Source: Burkholderia stagnalis (lineage in GTDB: Bacteria > Pseudomonadota > Gammaproteobacteria > Burkholderiales > Burkholderiaceae). Taken from it: a stretch of DNA of 64,000 nt. The translations under genes and the position numbers were made by a program. Of the stretch, positions 25,364-34,341 are shown piece by piece. A model generated the notes under the pieces. That model was not told the DNA's origin, did not search any database, and saw nothing but the letters and a program-made list of their open reading frames with translations. The DNA lies in NCBI RefSeq assembly GCF_902830275.1, contig NZ_CADESW010000014.1:141788-205787 (forward strand). The letters run 5' to 3'. Position 1 is the stretch's first letter. Each line of letters begins with the position of its first letter.

Positions 25364-26155
25364 TCAGGCGGCGGCGCCGCCGAACACGTAGTTCGTCATC
25401 GCGAGCACCCGCTGGTAGGTGCCGAGCGACTGGATGCCGAGCTGGTAATCGTCGTCCGCGGCGCCGAGCGCGGCGAACACCGGCAGCAGGTGCTCGTCGG
25501 TCGGGTGCATCAGCACCGCATGCGGCGCCTGGCGGCGATAGTCGAGCAGCGCGTCGATGTCGCGGGCCGCGAGCTTCGCCTCGAACCAGTCGGTGAATTC
25601 CGTGACGCGCGGGTCGGCATCCTCGGGCGTGGCGCCGAAATCCGCGGCGCGCAGGTTGTGCGTGATCTGGCCGGAGCCGATCACCATCACGCCTTCGTCG
25701 CGCAGCGGCCGCAGCGCGCGGCCGAGCGCGAAGTGATGCGCGGCGTCGGCGCGCGGCTGGATCGACAACTGCGCGACCGGCACGTCGGCGTCCGGGAACA
25801 TCAGCAGCATCGGCACCCAGGCGCCGTGGTCGAGGCCGTGCTCGACCGTCTGGGCCGCGATGCCGGCGGCATTCAGCAGCCCGGCCGCGCGCTCGGCGAC
25901 GTCCGGCGCGCCCGGCGCCGGATAGCGGATCTCGTACAGCGCGCGCGGGAAGCCGTAGAAGTCATGGATCGTTTCCGGATGCTGCGCGATGCTCGCGGCC
26001 GGCTGCTGCGTGCCCCAGTGCGCGGACAGCATCAGCACCGCGCGCGGGCGCGGCAGCTCGGCGCCGAGGTGCGTGAATGCGCGCGACGGCAGTGTCGGAT
26101 CGATCGGCAGCGTCGGGGCGCCGTGGGACAGGTAGAGCGAAGGCAAGCGGTTCAT
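25364..26155 (-). CDS. DODA-type extradiol dioxygenase (LigB/YgiD family)
   Basis: 263 residues. This is a LigB-fold non-haem metal enzyme of the 4,5-DOPA-dioxygenase/YgiD type. Conserved metal-ligand histidines lie in LYLSHGAPT, LMLSAHWGT and GSGQITHNLR, and a further His in LDHGAWVP; the C-terminal region has HPTDEHLLP. Enzymes of this family cleave catechol rings; many bacterial members are uncharacterised. ATG at 26155 is used because MNRLPSLYLSHGAP is the family's usual start; the frame stays open to 26200. It is a single gene, with about 200 bases of upstream sequence to the ubiX end. Confidence 0.87.
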   Translation of the reverse strand: MNRLPSLYLSHGAPTLPIDPTLPSRAFTHLGAELPRPRAVLMLSAHWGTQQPAASIAQHPETIHDFYGFPRALYEIRYPAPGAPDVAERAAGLLNAAGIAAQTVEHGLDHGAWVPMLLMFPDADVPVAQLSIQPRADAAHHFALGRALRPLRDEGVMVIGSGQITHNLRAADFGATPEDADPRVTEFTDWFEAKLAARDIDALLDYRRQAPHAVLMHPTDEHLLPVFAALGAADDDYQLGIQSLGTYQRVLAMTNYVFGGAAA

Positions 26156-26361
26156 GGCGGTGGCCTGCAAGTGATGTTGCCTGTGACTATAGGCTCGCAC
26201 TGACCGTTGATAAATTCGGTGCGGCGAATTTTATTCGGTCGCATATGTTGATAATCGGTCGGCGTAGCGCGCACGGATGGGTGATTCGATACGAATCGAC
26301 GAAATTCGCCGACGATGCCGGAAGAAGCGGTGCGAAGGGGGCTGCGGGGCGGCGCGCGCCG

Positions 26362-26958
26362 TTACTGCGCGTGCCGGATGCCTTCCCAGGGCGCAGTCAG
26401 CGGGGCGCTGAGCGCGAACAGGTCGAGCACGCGCGCGACCGTCTGGTCGACGAGTTCCTCGATCGTCTTCGGCATTGCGTAGAAGGCCGGCAGCGGCGGG
26501 AACACGATGCCGCCCATCTCGGTGACGGCCGTCATGTTGCGCAGATGCGCGAGATTGAACGGCGTTTCGCGCACCATCAGCACGAGCCGGCGGCGCTCCT
26601 TCAGCGTGACGTCGGCGGCGCGCGTGATCAGGTTGTCGGACAGGCCGTGCGCGACGCTCGCGAGCGTCTTCATCGAGCACGGCGCGATCACCATCCCGTC
26701 GGTCGCGAACGAGCCCGACGCGATCGTCGCGCCGACGTCGCGCACCGAATGCACGACGTCCGCGCGGCGTTCGACGTCGGCCTTCGACAGCTTCAGTTCA
26801 TGCTGGATGTTCAGCCAGCCGGCGCTCGAAATCAGCAGGTGCGTTTCGACGCCGCCGGCGGCGCGCAGCATGTCGAGCAGCCGCACGCCGTAGATCGCGC
26901 CGGTGGCGCCGGTGATCGCGACGATCAGGCGGCGCGGCGGCGCGCTGCGGGGTTCCAT
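26362..26958 (-). CDS. ubiX: UbiX flavin prenyltransferase
   Basis: 198 residues. It makes prenylated FMN, the cofactor of UbiD-type decarboxylases used in ubiquinone synthesis. The N-terminal FMN motif is VAITGATGAIYGVRLL (12-27), with SMKTLASVAHGLSDNLITRAADVTLKERR and RETPFNLAHLRNM as the conserved prenyl-phosphate and FMN-binding regions. It lies 13 bases after grxD in the leftward series hemA-prfA-prmC-grxD-ubiX, so it is probably the last gene of that transcript. No ubiD is in the window. Confidence 0.94.
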   Translation of the reverse strand: MEPRSAPPRRLIVAITGATGAIYGVRLLDMLRAAGGVETHLLISSAGWLNIQHELKLSKADVERRADVVHSVRDVGATIASGSFATDGMVIAPCSMKTLASVAHGLSDNLITRAADVTLKERRRLVLMVRETPFNLAHLRNMTAVTEMGGIVFPPLPAFYAMPKTIEELVDQTVARVLDLFALSAPLTAPWEGIRHAQ

Positions 26959-26971
26959 CGGGGGAGGGGTG

Positions 26972-27283
26972 TTACGCGGCGGCGAACAGTTGCTGCAGCT
27001 CGCCCGACTGGTACATCTCCATCATGATGTCCGAGCCGCCGATGAACTCGCCCTTCACGTACAGCTGCGGGATCGTCGGCCAGTTCGAAAATTCCTTGAT
27101 GCCCTGGCGGATCTCGTCATCCTCGAGCACGTTGACCGTCTTGAACTGGTCGACGCCGCAGGCCTTCAGCACCTGCACGGCGCGGCCCGAGAAGCCGCAC
27201 ATCGGGAATTGCGCGTTGCCCTTCATGAAGAGCACGACCTGGTTTTCGTCGACGATTTGCTTGATACGTTGTTGGGTGTCCAT
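26972..27283 (-). CDS. grxD: Monothiol glutaredoxin (Grx4 type)
   Basis: 103-residue monothiol glutaredoxin with the active site CGFS (residues 29-32, in PMCGFSGRAVQ), a cis-Pro region WPTIPQLYV and the GG-containing GEFIGGSDIM glutathione-binding motif. Such proteins bind a glutathione-ligated [2Fe-2S] cluster and hand Fe-S clusters to client proteins. The gene is 77 bases after prmC and 13 bases before ubiX. Co-expression with haem and translation-release genes is suggested by position only. Confidence 0.95.
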   Translation of the reverse strand: MDTQQRIKQIVDENQVVLFMKGNAQFPMCGFSGRAVQVLKACGVDQFKTVNVLEDDEIRQGIKEFSNWPTIPQLYVKGEFIGGSDIMMEMYQSGELQQLFAAA

Positions 27284-27360
27284 GACTGACCTTGCGGTTG
27301 CGGGGCGTTAGAACGAAATGATAGCGGATTTCAATCCGGCGGGCCGGGCCTCGGCGCGGA

Positions 27361-28203
27361 TCAGCCGGGCAGGCGGCCGCCGGTGGTGCGCTCGATCGCG
27401 GCGAGATCGGCGAGCGATTCGATTGCGACGTAGCCGCGCGCGGCAAGCAGCGCGCGTACGGCTTCGGCCTGGTCGTAGCCGTGCTCGATCCACAGCGAGC
27501 CATGCGGTTTCAGGAACGCGCCGGCGCCCGCGACGATCGTGCGGATCGCGCTCAGGCCGTCGGCGTCGTCGGTGAGCGCGCCGCGCGGCTCGAAGCGCAG
27601 GTCGCCCTGCGCCAGGTGCGGGTCGTGCTGCGCGATGTACGGCGGGTTGCTGACGATGGCATTGAACGCGAGCGCCGGATCGAGCGCCGCGTACCAGTCG
27701 CTGAGCAGCCAGTGCAAAGGCCCGCCGGGGCGATGCGGGTCGAGCAGCTTGGCGCCGTTGCGCGCGGCGACGGCGAGCGCGGCCGGCGAGCGGTCGAGCG
27801 CCCACACGCGCGCGTCGGGTCGCTCGGCCGCGATCGACACCGCGATCGCACCGCTGCCGGTGCCGAGATCGAGCACCGCCGGATGCGGGATGCCGTCGAT
27901 CGCGTCGAGCGCCGCCTCGACCAGCAATTCGGTTTCCGGGCGCGGGATCAGCACGTCGGGCGTCACGTCGAACGGCCGTCCGAAGAATTCGCGCAGCCCG
28001 ACCAGCTGCGCGACCGGCTCGCCGGCCACGCGGCGCGCCTCGAGCTGGCGATAGCGTTCGACCGCGGCCGCGTCGAGCGGCTCGTCGCCGCGCGTGATCA
28101 ACTGCGTGCGCGTCCAGCCGAGCGCGTGCGCGAGCAGCACGCGTGCGTCGACCGGGTCGAGCGGCGACGCGCGCAGCAATTCGTCGGCGGATGTGTCGGG
28201 CAT
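27361..28203 (-). CDS. prmC: PrmC, release-factor glutamine methyltransferase
   Basis: 280 residues. It methylates the Gln of the GGQ motif in release factors RF1 and RF2. An N-terminal helical domain (about 1-85) precedes a Rossmann methyltransferase with motif I VLDLGTGSGAIAVSI and the catalytic NPPY (SNPPYIAQHDPHL). It starts 7 bases after prfA, the gene for its substrate RF1, a pairing widely conserved in bacteria. ATG at 28203 gives MPDTSADELL. Confidence 0.96.
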   Translation of the reverse strand: MPDTSADELLRASPLDPVDARVLLAHALGWTRTQLITRGDEPLDAAAVERYRQLEARRVAGEPVAQLVGLREFFGRPFDVTPDVLIPRPETELLVEAALDAIDGIPHPAVLDLGTGSGAIAVSIAAERPDARVWALDRSPAALAVAARNGAKLLDPHRPGGPLHWLLSDWYAALDPALAFNAIVSNPPYIAQHDPHLAQGDLRFEPRGALTDDADGLSAIRTIVAGAGAFLKPHGSLWIEHGYDQAEAVRALLAARGYVAIESLADLAAIERTTGGRLPG

Positions 28204-28210
28204 GTCGACC

Positions 28211-29293
28211 TCAGTCGGCGTCGCCGAGCGACGCGAGCAGTTCGGCCTGATGCTCGCTGACGAGCGCGCCGATCAGTTCGTCGAGATCGCCGTCCATGAT
28301 CGCCTCGAGCCGGTACAGCGTCAGGTTGATGCGGTGATCGGTCATCCGGCCCTGCGGGAAGTTGTACGTGCGGATCCGCTCGGAGCGGTCACCCGAGCCG
28401 ATCAGGCTCTTGCGCGTCGCGGCTTCCTTCGCGTGCTGCTCGTGATACTGCTTGTCCTTGATCCGCGCGGCGAGCACCTTCAGCGCGCGATCCTTGTTCT
28501 TGTGCTGCGAACGGTCGTCCTGGCACTCGACGACGATGCCGGTCGGGATGTGCGTGACGCGTACCGCCGAATCGGTCTTGTTGATGTGCTGGCCGCCCGC
28601 GCCGGACGCGCGGAACGTGTCGATCCGCAGGTCGGCCGGATTGATCTCGACCTCGCCGATCTCGTCGGCTTCCGGCATCACCGCGACCGTGCACGCGGAC
28701 GTGTGGATGCGCCCCTGCGTCTCGGTCGCCGGCACGCGCTGCACGCGATGGCCGCCCGATTCGAACTTCAGCCGCGAGTACGCGCCCTGGCCCGCGATCC
28801 GCACGATCACTTCCTTGTAGCCGCCGAGATCCGACGCGCTTTCCGACATCATCTCGACCTGCCAGCGCTGGCGTTCCGCGAAGCGCAGGTACATGCGCAG
28901 CAGGTCGCCCGCGAACAGCGCCGATTCGTCGCCGCCGGTGCCCGCGCGGATTTCGAGGAAGATGTTGCGATCGTCGTTCGGGTCCTTCGGCAGCAGCATC
29001 TTCTGCAGCTCGACCTCGAGACGGGCCATCCCCTCGCGCGCGCTGCGGATCTCGTCCTCCGCGAAGTCGCGCATCGACGCATCGGCGAGCAGCTCCTGCG
29101 CCGCGGCCTCGTCGTTGCGCGACTGGCGCCACAGCGCGTACTGCTCGACCACCGGGTCGAGTTCCGCGTGTTCGCGGGTCAGCTTGCGGTACTGGTCGAG
29201 GTCGGCCGTGACGTTCTCGCGGCTCAGCAGGTCGTTCAGTTCGGCCAGCCGGATGGACAGCTGGTCGAGCTTGCGTTGCATGCTCGTCTTCAT
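28211..29293 (-). CDS. prfA: Peptide chain release factor 1
   Basis: 360 residues, standard RF1 length. It recognises UAA/UAG stop codons. The peptide anticodon region is in the middle domain, and the catalytic GGQ motif (SGAGGQHINKTDSAVR) sits near 229-245. The N-terminus MKTSMQRKLDQL matches the E. coli start pattern, which supports ATG 29293 over the internal ATG five codons on. It lies downstream of hemA and 7 bases before prmC. Confidence 0.97.
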   Translation of the reverse strand: MKTSMQRKLDQLSIRLAELNDLLSRENVTADLDQYRKLTREHAELDPVVEQYALWRQSRNDEAAAQELLADASMRDFAEDEIRSAREGMARLEVELQKMLLPKDPNDDRNIFLEIRAGTGGDESALFAGDLLRMYLRFAERQRWQVEMMSESASDLGGYKEVIVRIAGQGAYSRLKFESGGHRVQRVPATETQGRIHTSACTVAVMPEADEIGEVEINPADLRIDTFRASGAGGQHINKTDSAVRVTHIPTGIVVECQDDRSQHKNKDRALKVLAARIKDKQYHEQHAKEAATRKSLIGSGDRSERIRTYNFPQGRMTDHRINLTLYRLEAIMDGDLDELIGALVSEHQAELLASLGDAD

Positions 29294-29374
29294 GGTGTGG
29301 AGCGGCGCTCCCGGGCAGGAATGTCGGAAAGGAAAGGCCGGCTCGCGAGCCGGCGTGGGCGGGCGCGGTCGGCG

Positions 29375-30673
29375 CTAGTGGCCCGACTGGTCGTTCGAGC
29401 GCGGCGCGTGCTGGTAGAAGCCGCGCATCAGGTCGATCAGCGAATCGCGGTCGGCGCCGTTCGCACGGTTGAGCGCGCTCGTCGGGCCGTGGATCAGCTT
29501 GTTGGTCAGCGTCTGCGACAGCGCCTCGAGCACTGCGGCCGGATCGTCGCCGCGGGAGAGCATCTTCTGCGCCTTGTCGAGTTCGGCGCGGCGCAGCGCA
29601 TCGGCCTGCGTATGCATGTGACGGATCACCGGCACGACGCTGCGCGTGTCGAGCCACTGCATGAAATTCTGCACGCGCGTCTCGATGATCGTTTCGGCCT
29701 GCGCGACCGCGGCCTGGCGCGACGCGTTGCCTTCGCGCACGATCGCGCCGAGATCGTCGACGGTGTAGAGAAACACGTCCTTCAGCTTGCCGACTTCGGG
29801 CTCGATGTCGCGCGGCACCGCGAGGTCGACCATGAAGATCGGCCGGTGGCGGCGCGCCTTCACCGCGCGCTCGACCGCGCCGAGGCCGATGATCGGCAGC
29901 GTCGACGCCGTGCACGACACGATGATGTCGAATTCCTGCATGCGGGTCGGCAGGTCGGACAGCGGCATCGCGCGGCCGTTGAAGCGCTCGGCGAGCTTCT
30001 GGCCGCGCTCGGCCGTGCGGTTCGCGACGACCAGCTCGCGCGGGCCTTGCGCGGCGAAGTGCGTCGCGCACAGCTCGATCATTTCGCCGGCGCCGATGAA
30101 CAGCACGCGCTGATCCGACACTTTTTCGAAGATGCGCTGCGCGAGGCGTACCGCGGCCGCGGCCATCGACACCGACTGCGTGCCGATCTCGGTCGTGCCG
30201 CGCACTTCCTTCGCCACCGCGAAGGTGCGCTGGAACAGCTGGTTCAGGTAGGTGCCGAGCGCGCCGGCTTCCGTCGCGGTGCGCACCGCATCCTTCATCT
30301 GGCCGAGGATCTGCGTTTCGCCGAGCACCATCGAGTCGAGGCCCGACGCGACGCGGAACGCATGCCGGACGGCTTCCGACTGCGGCAGCGCGTAGACATG
30401 CGGCGCGAGCTCGTCGACGGGGATCCGGTGATACTCCGACAGCCAGTGCACCGCTGCCTCGCGCGCCGCACGGTCGTCGGTCGCGCAATAGAGCTCGGTG
30501 CGGTTGCAGGTGGACAGGATCGCCGCTTCGGGCGCGTTGGGCGCCTGGCGCCCGAGGAACACGCTCTTGAACGTGGCGAGAGCCGGCTTGATCTGTTCGA
30601 GCGGAAACGCCACGCGTTCGCGCAGGGCGACAGGCGCAGTGTGGTGGTTGATTCCGATCGTGAGGAGTTGCAT
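29375..30673 (-). CDS. hemA: Glutamyl-tRNA reductase
   Basis: 432 residues. It reduces Glu-tRNA(Glu) to glutamate-1-semialdehyde, the first step of C5-pathway haem synthesis. The catalytic Cys is in LSTCNRTELY (Cys near 50). The tRNA/substrate domain is N-terminal (GINHHTAPVALRERV at the start). The NADPH domain has LFIGAGEMIELCATHF, and the C-terminal dimerisation helix begins around 320. The start ATG at 30673 has no visible Shine-Dalgarno sequence, and a 6-base hairpin lies directly upstream. It heads the hemA-prfA-prmC-grxD-ubiX series and is 26 bases after the response-regulator gene. Confidence 0.96.
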   Translation of the reverse strand: MQLLTIGINHHTAPVALRERVAFPLEQIKPALATFKSVFLGRQAPNAPEAAILSTCNRTELYCATDDRAAREAAVHWLSEYHRIPVDELAPHVYALPQSEAVRHAFRVASGLDSMVLGETQILGQMKDAVRTATEAGALGTYLNQLFQRTFAVAKEVRGTTEIGTQSVSMAAAAVRLAQRIFEKVSDQRVLFIGAGEMIELCATHFAAQGPRELVVANRTAERGQKLAERFNGRAMPLSDLPTRMQEFDIIVSCTASTLPIIGLGAVERAVKARRHRPIFMVDLAVPRDIEPEVGKLKDVFLYTVDDLGAIVREGNASRQAAVAQAETIIETRVQNFMQWLDTRSVVPVIRHMHTQADALRRAELDKAQKMLSRGDDPAAVLEALSQTLTNKLIHGPTSALNRANGADRDSLIDLMRGFYQHAPRSNDQSGH

Positions 30674-30679
30674 ATCAAG

Positions 30680-30704
30680 GGCTATCGTTTAGCCCCATAT
30701 TATA
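30680..30704 (-). promoter_or_regulatory. TATAAT box and hairpin upstream of hemA
   Basis: Read leftward, a perfect TATAAT (30704-30699) overlaps the stop codon of the response-regulator gene. It is followed by a GGGCTA / TAGCCC hairpin (30695-30680) directly before the hemA start. No good -35 is seen. If the TATAAT is used, transcription would begin inside or just before the hairpin and hemA would have a very short 5' leader. Confidence 0.45.
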
Positions 30705-31461
30705 GCGTTTCGGCGATTTCCTCACGCGACGCGTATCGGGCGTCGGCCAGAGCCGGGCGGTGATTCGGGGGTTCGATCGGCACCTGGTCGAGCTGGTATC
30801 CATAGCCGTAGAGCGGCAGCAGGCGGTATCCGTGCTCCGGGAGCAGCCGCAGCTTGCTGCGCAGCCGGGAGGCGTGGGTGTCGAGCGTGCGCGACTTCAT
30901 GTCGCGCCGGCGGGCCCAGACCGTCTCGAGGATATGGGCGCGCGATACGGGGCGCGACAGGTTCGCGAACAGCAGCAGCGCGAAGCGGAATTCCTTCGGG
31001 GTGAGCGCCACGACCTCGTCGCCGAAGCGCACGAGGCCGTGCGTGGCGTCGAACGCGTATTCCCCATACATATCGCGCGAGCGGTTGGGCGGGCGGCGGA
31101 CGCCCGCGCGCCGCATCAGCGCGTTGACGCGCGCGAGCAGCTCGGGGCCGCTCACCGGCTTGACGAGACAGTCGTCGGCGCCCGCATGCAGGCACGACAC
31201 GATCTCGCTTTCGCGCGGCATGCGCATGACCGCGATCGCGGGCAGGCCCGGCAGGATCGTCCGCACACGCGGGATGACTTCCTCGGCGGGCAGGTCGCCG
31301 GCCCAGTCGCCGGTGATCAGCAGGTCGCAGGTGTCGGTGGCGAGCCACTCGAAGAACCGCGCGCTGGAAGAGAACGGGTGGCAAAGGTGCCCACCCGCGA
31401 ACAGGAGGCGATTCATGAGCGCGGCGTGACGCGCATCCGGATCGATCAGAGCGATTCGCAT
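30700..31461 (-). CDS. OmpR-family response regulator, partly degenerate receiver
   Basis: 253 residues. The N-terminal CheY-like receiver (about 1-120) has the acidic pair in LIDPD, a likely phospho-Asp in LLITGDW and the conserved Lys in DDCLVKP. The usual Thr/Ser of strand beta-4 is replaced (AVMRMP), so phosphorylation behaviour may be atypical. The C-terminal winged-helix DNA-binding domain (about 140-230) has LTPKEFRFALLLFANLSRPVSR and a recognition helix near RTLDTHASRLRSKL. No sensor kinase gene is adjacent. The start at 31461 gives MRIALIDPD; the longer frame to 31527 is unlikely. It lies 26 bases upstream of hemA on the same strand. Confidence 0.85.
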   Translation of the reverse strand: MRIALIDPDARHAALMNRLLFAGGHLCHPFSSSARFFEWLATDTCDLLITGDWAGDLPAEEVIPRVRTILPGLPAIAVMRMPRESEIVSCLHAGADDCLVKPVSGPELLARVNALMRRAGVRRPPNRSRDMYGEYAFDATHGLVRFGDEVVALTPKEFRFALLLFANLSRPVSRAHILETVWARRRDMKSRTLDTHASRLRSKLRLLPEHGYRLLPLYGYGYQLDQVPIEPPNHRPALADARYASREEIAETL

Positions 31462-31644
31462 GGGAATTTCTTCTTTACGGCAGCCGGTGCGCGCTTGCCA
31501 TAACGTCGGGTCGGCCCCTACACTCAAACGTTACGCGGCAAGTACCCTGCTGATGTCAGGTCTCAGGTTCGATGGATGGATCGATGCTAGCGGCAGGAGT
31601 CGTTCACGCCTATGGGACGAATCTGAAATTAATAGAAGGCGCGA

Positions 31645-31899
31645 ATGAACTGGTTTGGAATCGTCGTTCTGGGAACGGCCGTCGGGCTGCTCGGCCGGGG
31701 CTTGCACCCGCTGCGGCGCGCCGGCCGGCCGGCGTGGTGGGTCGCGGTGCTGGTCGGCATCGCCGGCGCCGCCGCGGCGAAGATGGCCGGCAATCTCTCA
31801 GGACTCTTTTACGATGGCGAGACGCTCGAATGGCCGGTCTGCACCGGCGTCGCGTTCCTCGCCGTGGCGGTGACGGTCGCGCTGGCGGCGCGTCGCTGA
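31645..31899 (+). CDS. GlsB/YeaQ/YmgE-like small membrane protein
   Basis: 84 residues, three hydrophobic segments (about 2-18, 28-46, 62-80). It resembles the transglycosylase-associated (GlsB/YeaQ/YmgE) stress proteins in size and in the GLLGRGLHP opening, although the glycine pattern is not perfect. It may be envelope-stress related. The ATG at 31645 follows AGAAGG. Its stop is 18 bases before the M24 peptidase start, so the two are probably co-transcribed. Confidence 0.65.
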   Translation: MNWFGIVVLGTAVGLLGRGLHPLRRAGRPAWWVAVLVGIAGAAAAKMAGNLSGLFYDGETLEWPVCTGVAFLAVAVTVALAARR

Positions 31900-31917
31900 T
31901 TGCTCTCAGGTGAAATC

Positions 31918-33732
31918 ATGAATGCCCGTCTCCCCGAAGCCTCGCCGGTGCCGGCCCGAATCGCGCTGCTGCGCGGCGCGATGGCCCGCGAGGACCTGGC
32001 CGCGTATCTCGTGCCGTCCGCCGATCCCCACCTGTCCGAATACCTGCCCGAGCGCTGGCAGGCCCGCCGCTGGCTGTCCGGGTTCACGGGCTCGGTCGGC
32101 ACGCTCGTCGTGACCGCGGATTTCGCGGGGCTGTGGGTCGACAGCCGTTACTGGGTGCAGGCCGAGGCCGAACTGGCCGGCACGGGCGTGCAGCTGATGA
32201 AGATGACGGGCGGGCAGCAGAGCGCGCCGCATGTCGACTGGCTCGCGCAGAACGTGCCGGCCGGGGCGACGGTCGGCGTCGACGGCGCGGTGCTCGGCGT
32301 CGCGGCCGCACGCGGGCTGACGGCCGCGCTGAGCGCGCGCGGCGTCGCGCTGCGTACCGATCTCGACCTGCTCGACGCGATCTGGCCCGAGCGGCCGGGG
32401 CTGCCCGGCGACGCCGTGTTCGAGCATGTCGCGCCGCAGGCCGACACGACCCGCGCGAGCAAGCTCGCCGACGTGCGCCGCGCGATGCACGCGCAGGGCG
32501 CGCAGTGGCACTTCGTGTCGACGCTCGACGATCTCGCATGGCTATTCAACCTGCGCGGCGCCGACGTCAACTTCAACCCCGTATTCGTCGCGCACGCGAT
32601 GATCGGCGCCGACCGCGCGACGCTGTTCGTCGCCGACGGCAAGGTGTCGCCGGCGCTCGCCGCGTCGCTCGCGCAGGACGGCGTCGACGTGCGCGCGTAC
32701 GACGCCGCGCGCGCGGCGCTCGCGGCGCTGCCCGACGGCGCGACGCTGCTGATCGACCCGCGCCGCGTGACCTACGGCACGCTCGAGGCGGTGCCGCCGG
32801 GCGTGAAGCTGATCGAGGCCGTCAATCCGTCGACGTTCGAGAAATCGCGCAAGACGTCCACCGAGATCGAGCATGTGCGCGTGACGATGGAGCACGACGG
32901 CGCGGCGCTCGCCGAATTCTTCGCGTGGTTCGAGCAGGCGGTGAACCGCGAGACGATCACCGAGCTGACGATCGCGGAGCAGCTCCAGGCCGCGCGCACG
33001 CGGCGCCCGGGTTATGTGTCGCCGAGCTTCGCGACGATCGCCGGCTTCAATGCGAACGGCGCGATGCCGCATTACCACGCGACGCCCGAATCGCACGCGA
33101 CGATCGCCGGCGACGGCCTGCTGCTGATCGATTCCGGCGGCCAGTACGTGAGCGGGACGACCGACATCACGCGCGTCGTGCCGGTGGGCACGGTCAGCGA
33201 CCTGCAGCGGCGCGATTTCACGATCGTGCTGAAGTCGATGATGGCGCTGTCGCGCGCACGCTTCCCGCGCGGCATCCGCTCGCCGATGCTCGATGCAATC
33301 GCGCGCGCGCCGATGTGGGCGGCCGGGCTCGACTACGGGCACGGCACCGGCCACGGCGTCGGCTACTTCCTGAACGTGCACGAAGGCCCGCAGGTGATCT
33401 CCCATTACGCGCCGGCCGAGCCGTACACGGCGATGGAGGAGGGGATGATCACGTCGATCGAGCCGGGCGTGTACCGGCCCGGCAAATGGGGCATCCGGAT
33501 CGAGAACCTGGTCGTGAACCGCGCCGCGGGGCAGACCGAGTTCGGCGATTTCCTCGCGTTCGAGACGCTCACGCTGTGCCCGATCGACACGCGCTGCGTG
33601 CTGATCGAGATGCTGCACGAAGAAGAGCGCGCGTGGCTCAACGCGTATCACGCGACCGTGCGCGAACGTGTCGGCCGGCACGTGAGCGGCGACGCGAAGG
33701 CATGGCTGGAGGCGCGCACGCAGCCGATCTGA
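31918..33732 (+). CDS. pepP: M24 Xaa-Pro aminopeptidase (three-domain type)
   Basis: 604 residues, longer than E. coli PepP and arranged like eukaryotic aminopeptidase P1. Two N-terminal creatinase-like domains (about 1-310) precede the pita-bread M24 domain. Metal ligands are the Asp pair in IDSGGQYVSGTTDITR, the His in GHGTGHGVGYF (with NVHEGPQ) and the Glu residues of ITSIEPGVY and VVN-region strands near the end. It removes N-terminal residues followed by proline. The start at 31918 has AGGTGA upstream; the frame's earlier ATG-like position at 31900 would add six residues. The symbol follows common annotation usage. Confidence 0.9.
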   Translation: MNARLPEASPVPARIALLRGAMAREDLAAYLVPSADPHLSEYLPERWQARRWLSGFTGSVGTLVVTADFAGLWVDSRYWVQAEAELAGTGVQLMKMTGGQQSAPHVDWLAQNVPAGATVGVDGAVLGVAAARGLTAALSARGVALRTDLDLLDAIWPERPGLPGDAVFEHVAPQADTTRASKLADVRRAMHAQGAQWHFVSTLDDLAWLFNLRGADVNFNPVFVAHAMIGADRATLFVADGKVSPALAASLAQDGVDVRAYDAARAALAALPDGATLLIDPRRVTYGTLEAVPPGVKLIEAVNPSTFEKSRKTSTEIEHVRVTMEHDGAALAEFFAWFEQAVNRETITELTIAEQLQAARTRRPGYVSPSFATIAGFNANGAMPHYHATPESHATIAGDGLLLIDSGGQYVSGTTDITRVVPVGTVSDLQRRDFTIVLKSMMALSRARFPRGIRSPMLDAIARAPMWAAGLDYGHGTGHGVGYFLNVHEGPQVISHYAPAEPYTAMEEGMITSIEPGVYRPGKWGIRIENLVVNRAAGQTEFGDFLAFETLTLCPIDTRCVLIEMLHEEERAWLNAYHATVRERVGRHVSGDAKAWLEARTQPI

Positions 33733-33789
33733 CGCGTGCGCGGTTTCCGTTCGAACGACAACCAACGACAACAATACCGAGGGCAACGG

Positions 33790-34341
33790 ATGGCGAAGAC
33801 AGCGGTGATCGTGATCGACATGCAGCGCGGGCTGGTGCAGCGGACGCGGCCGGCCTACCGGCTCGACGACGTGGTGGCCGGCATCAACCGGCTGACCGCG
33901 GCGGCGCGCGCGGCAGGCGTGCCGGTCTGCTTCGTGCAGCACGACGGCGATGCCGACGACGACATCGTGCCCGGCACGGCGGGCTGGGAGCTGCACGCGA
34001 GCCTTGCTGTCGAGCCCGGCGACTGGCGTATCCGCAAGCAGGTGGGCGACGCGTTCCAGGACACGCCGCTCGGGCAGCGGCTGGATGACGAAGGCATCCG
34101 CTCGGTGCTGATCTGCGGCTATGCGACCGAGTTCTGCGTCGACGCCACCGCGCGCCGCGCGGCGCTGCTCGGCTATCGCACGACGGTCGTGTCCGACCTG
34201 CACACGACGAACGAGCGCCCGCATCTCGCGGCCGCGCAGATCGTCGCGCATCATCATTTCATCTGGGAAAACGGCACGCTGTCGGGCAACGCGGTGACGT
34301 CGCGTCCGCTCGCGGACGTGCTCGCCACGGAGCTGGCATGA
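33790..34341 (+). CDS. Isochorismatase-like cysteine hydrolase
   Basis: 183 residues. The catalytic triad of the cysteine hydrolase/nicotinamidase family is present: Asp in VIVIDMQRGLV, Lys in DWRIRKQVGDAF, Cys in CGYATEFCVDATAR. The cis-peptide region precedes the Cys as expected. The substrate is unknown; relatives act on nicotinamide, isochorismate or N-carbamoyl compounds. The start at 33790 is used because MAKTAVIVIDMQRG is the typical opening. Its last codons overlap the next gene in an ATGA arrangement at 34338. Confidence 0.87.
   Translation: MAKTAVIVIDMQRGLVQRTRPAYRLDDVVAGINRLTAAARAAGVPVCFVQHDGDADDDIVPGTAGWELHASLAVEPGDWRIRKQVGDAFQDTPLGQRLDDEGIRSVLICGYATEFCVDATARRAALLGYRTTVVSDLHTTNERPHLAAAQIVAHHHFIWENGTLSGNAVTSRPLADVLATELA

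Noticed and set aside
28094..30763. 889-codon plus-strand frame opposite prfA/hemA
   Set aside because: Shadow of prfA and hemA, both with complete active-site motifs on the minus strand.
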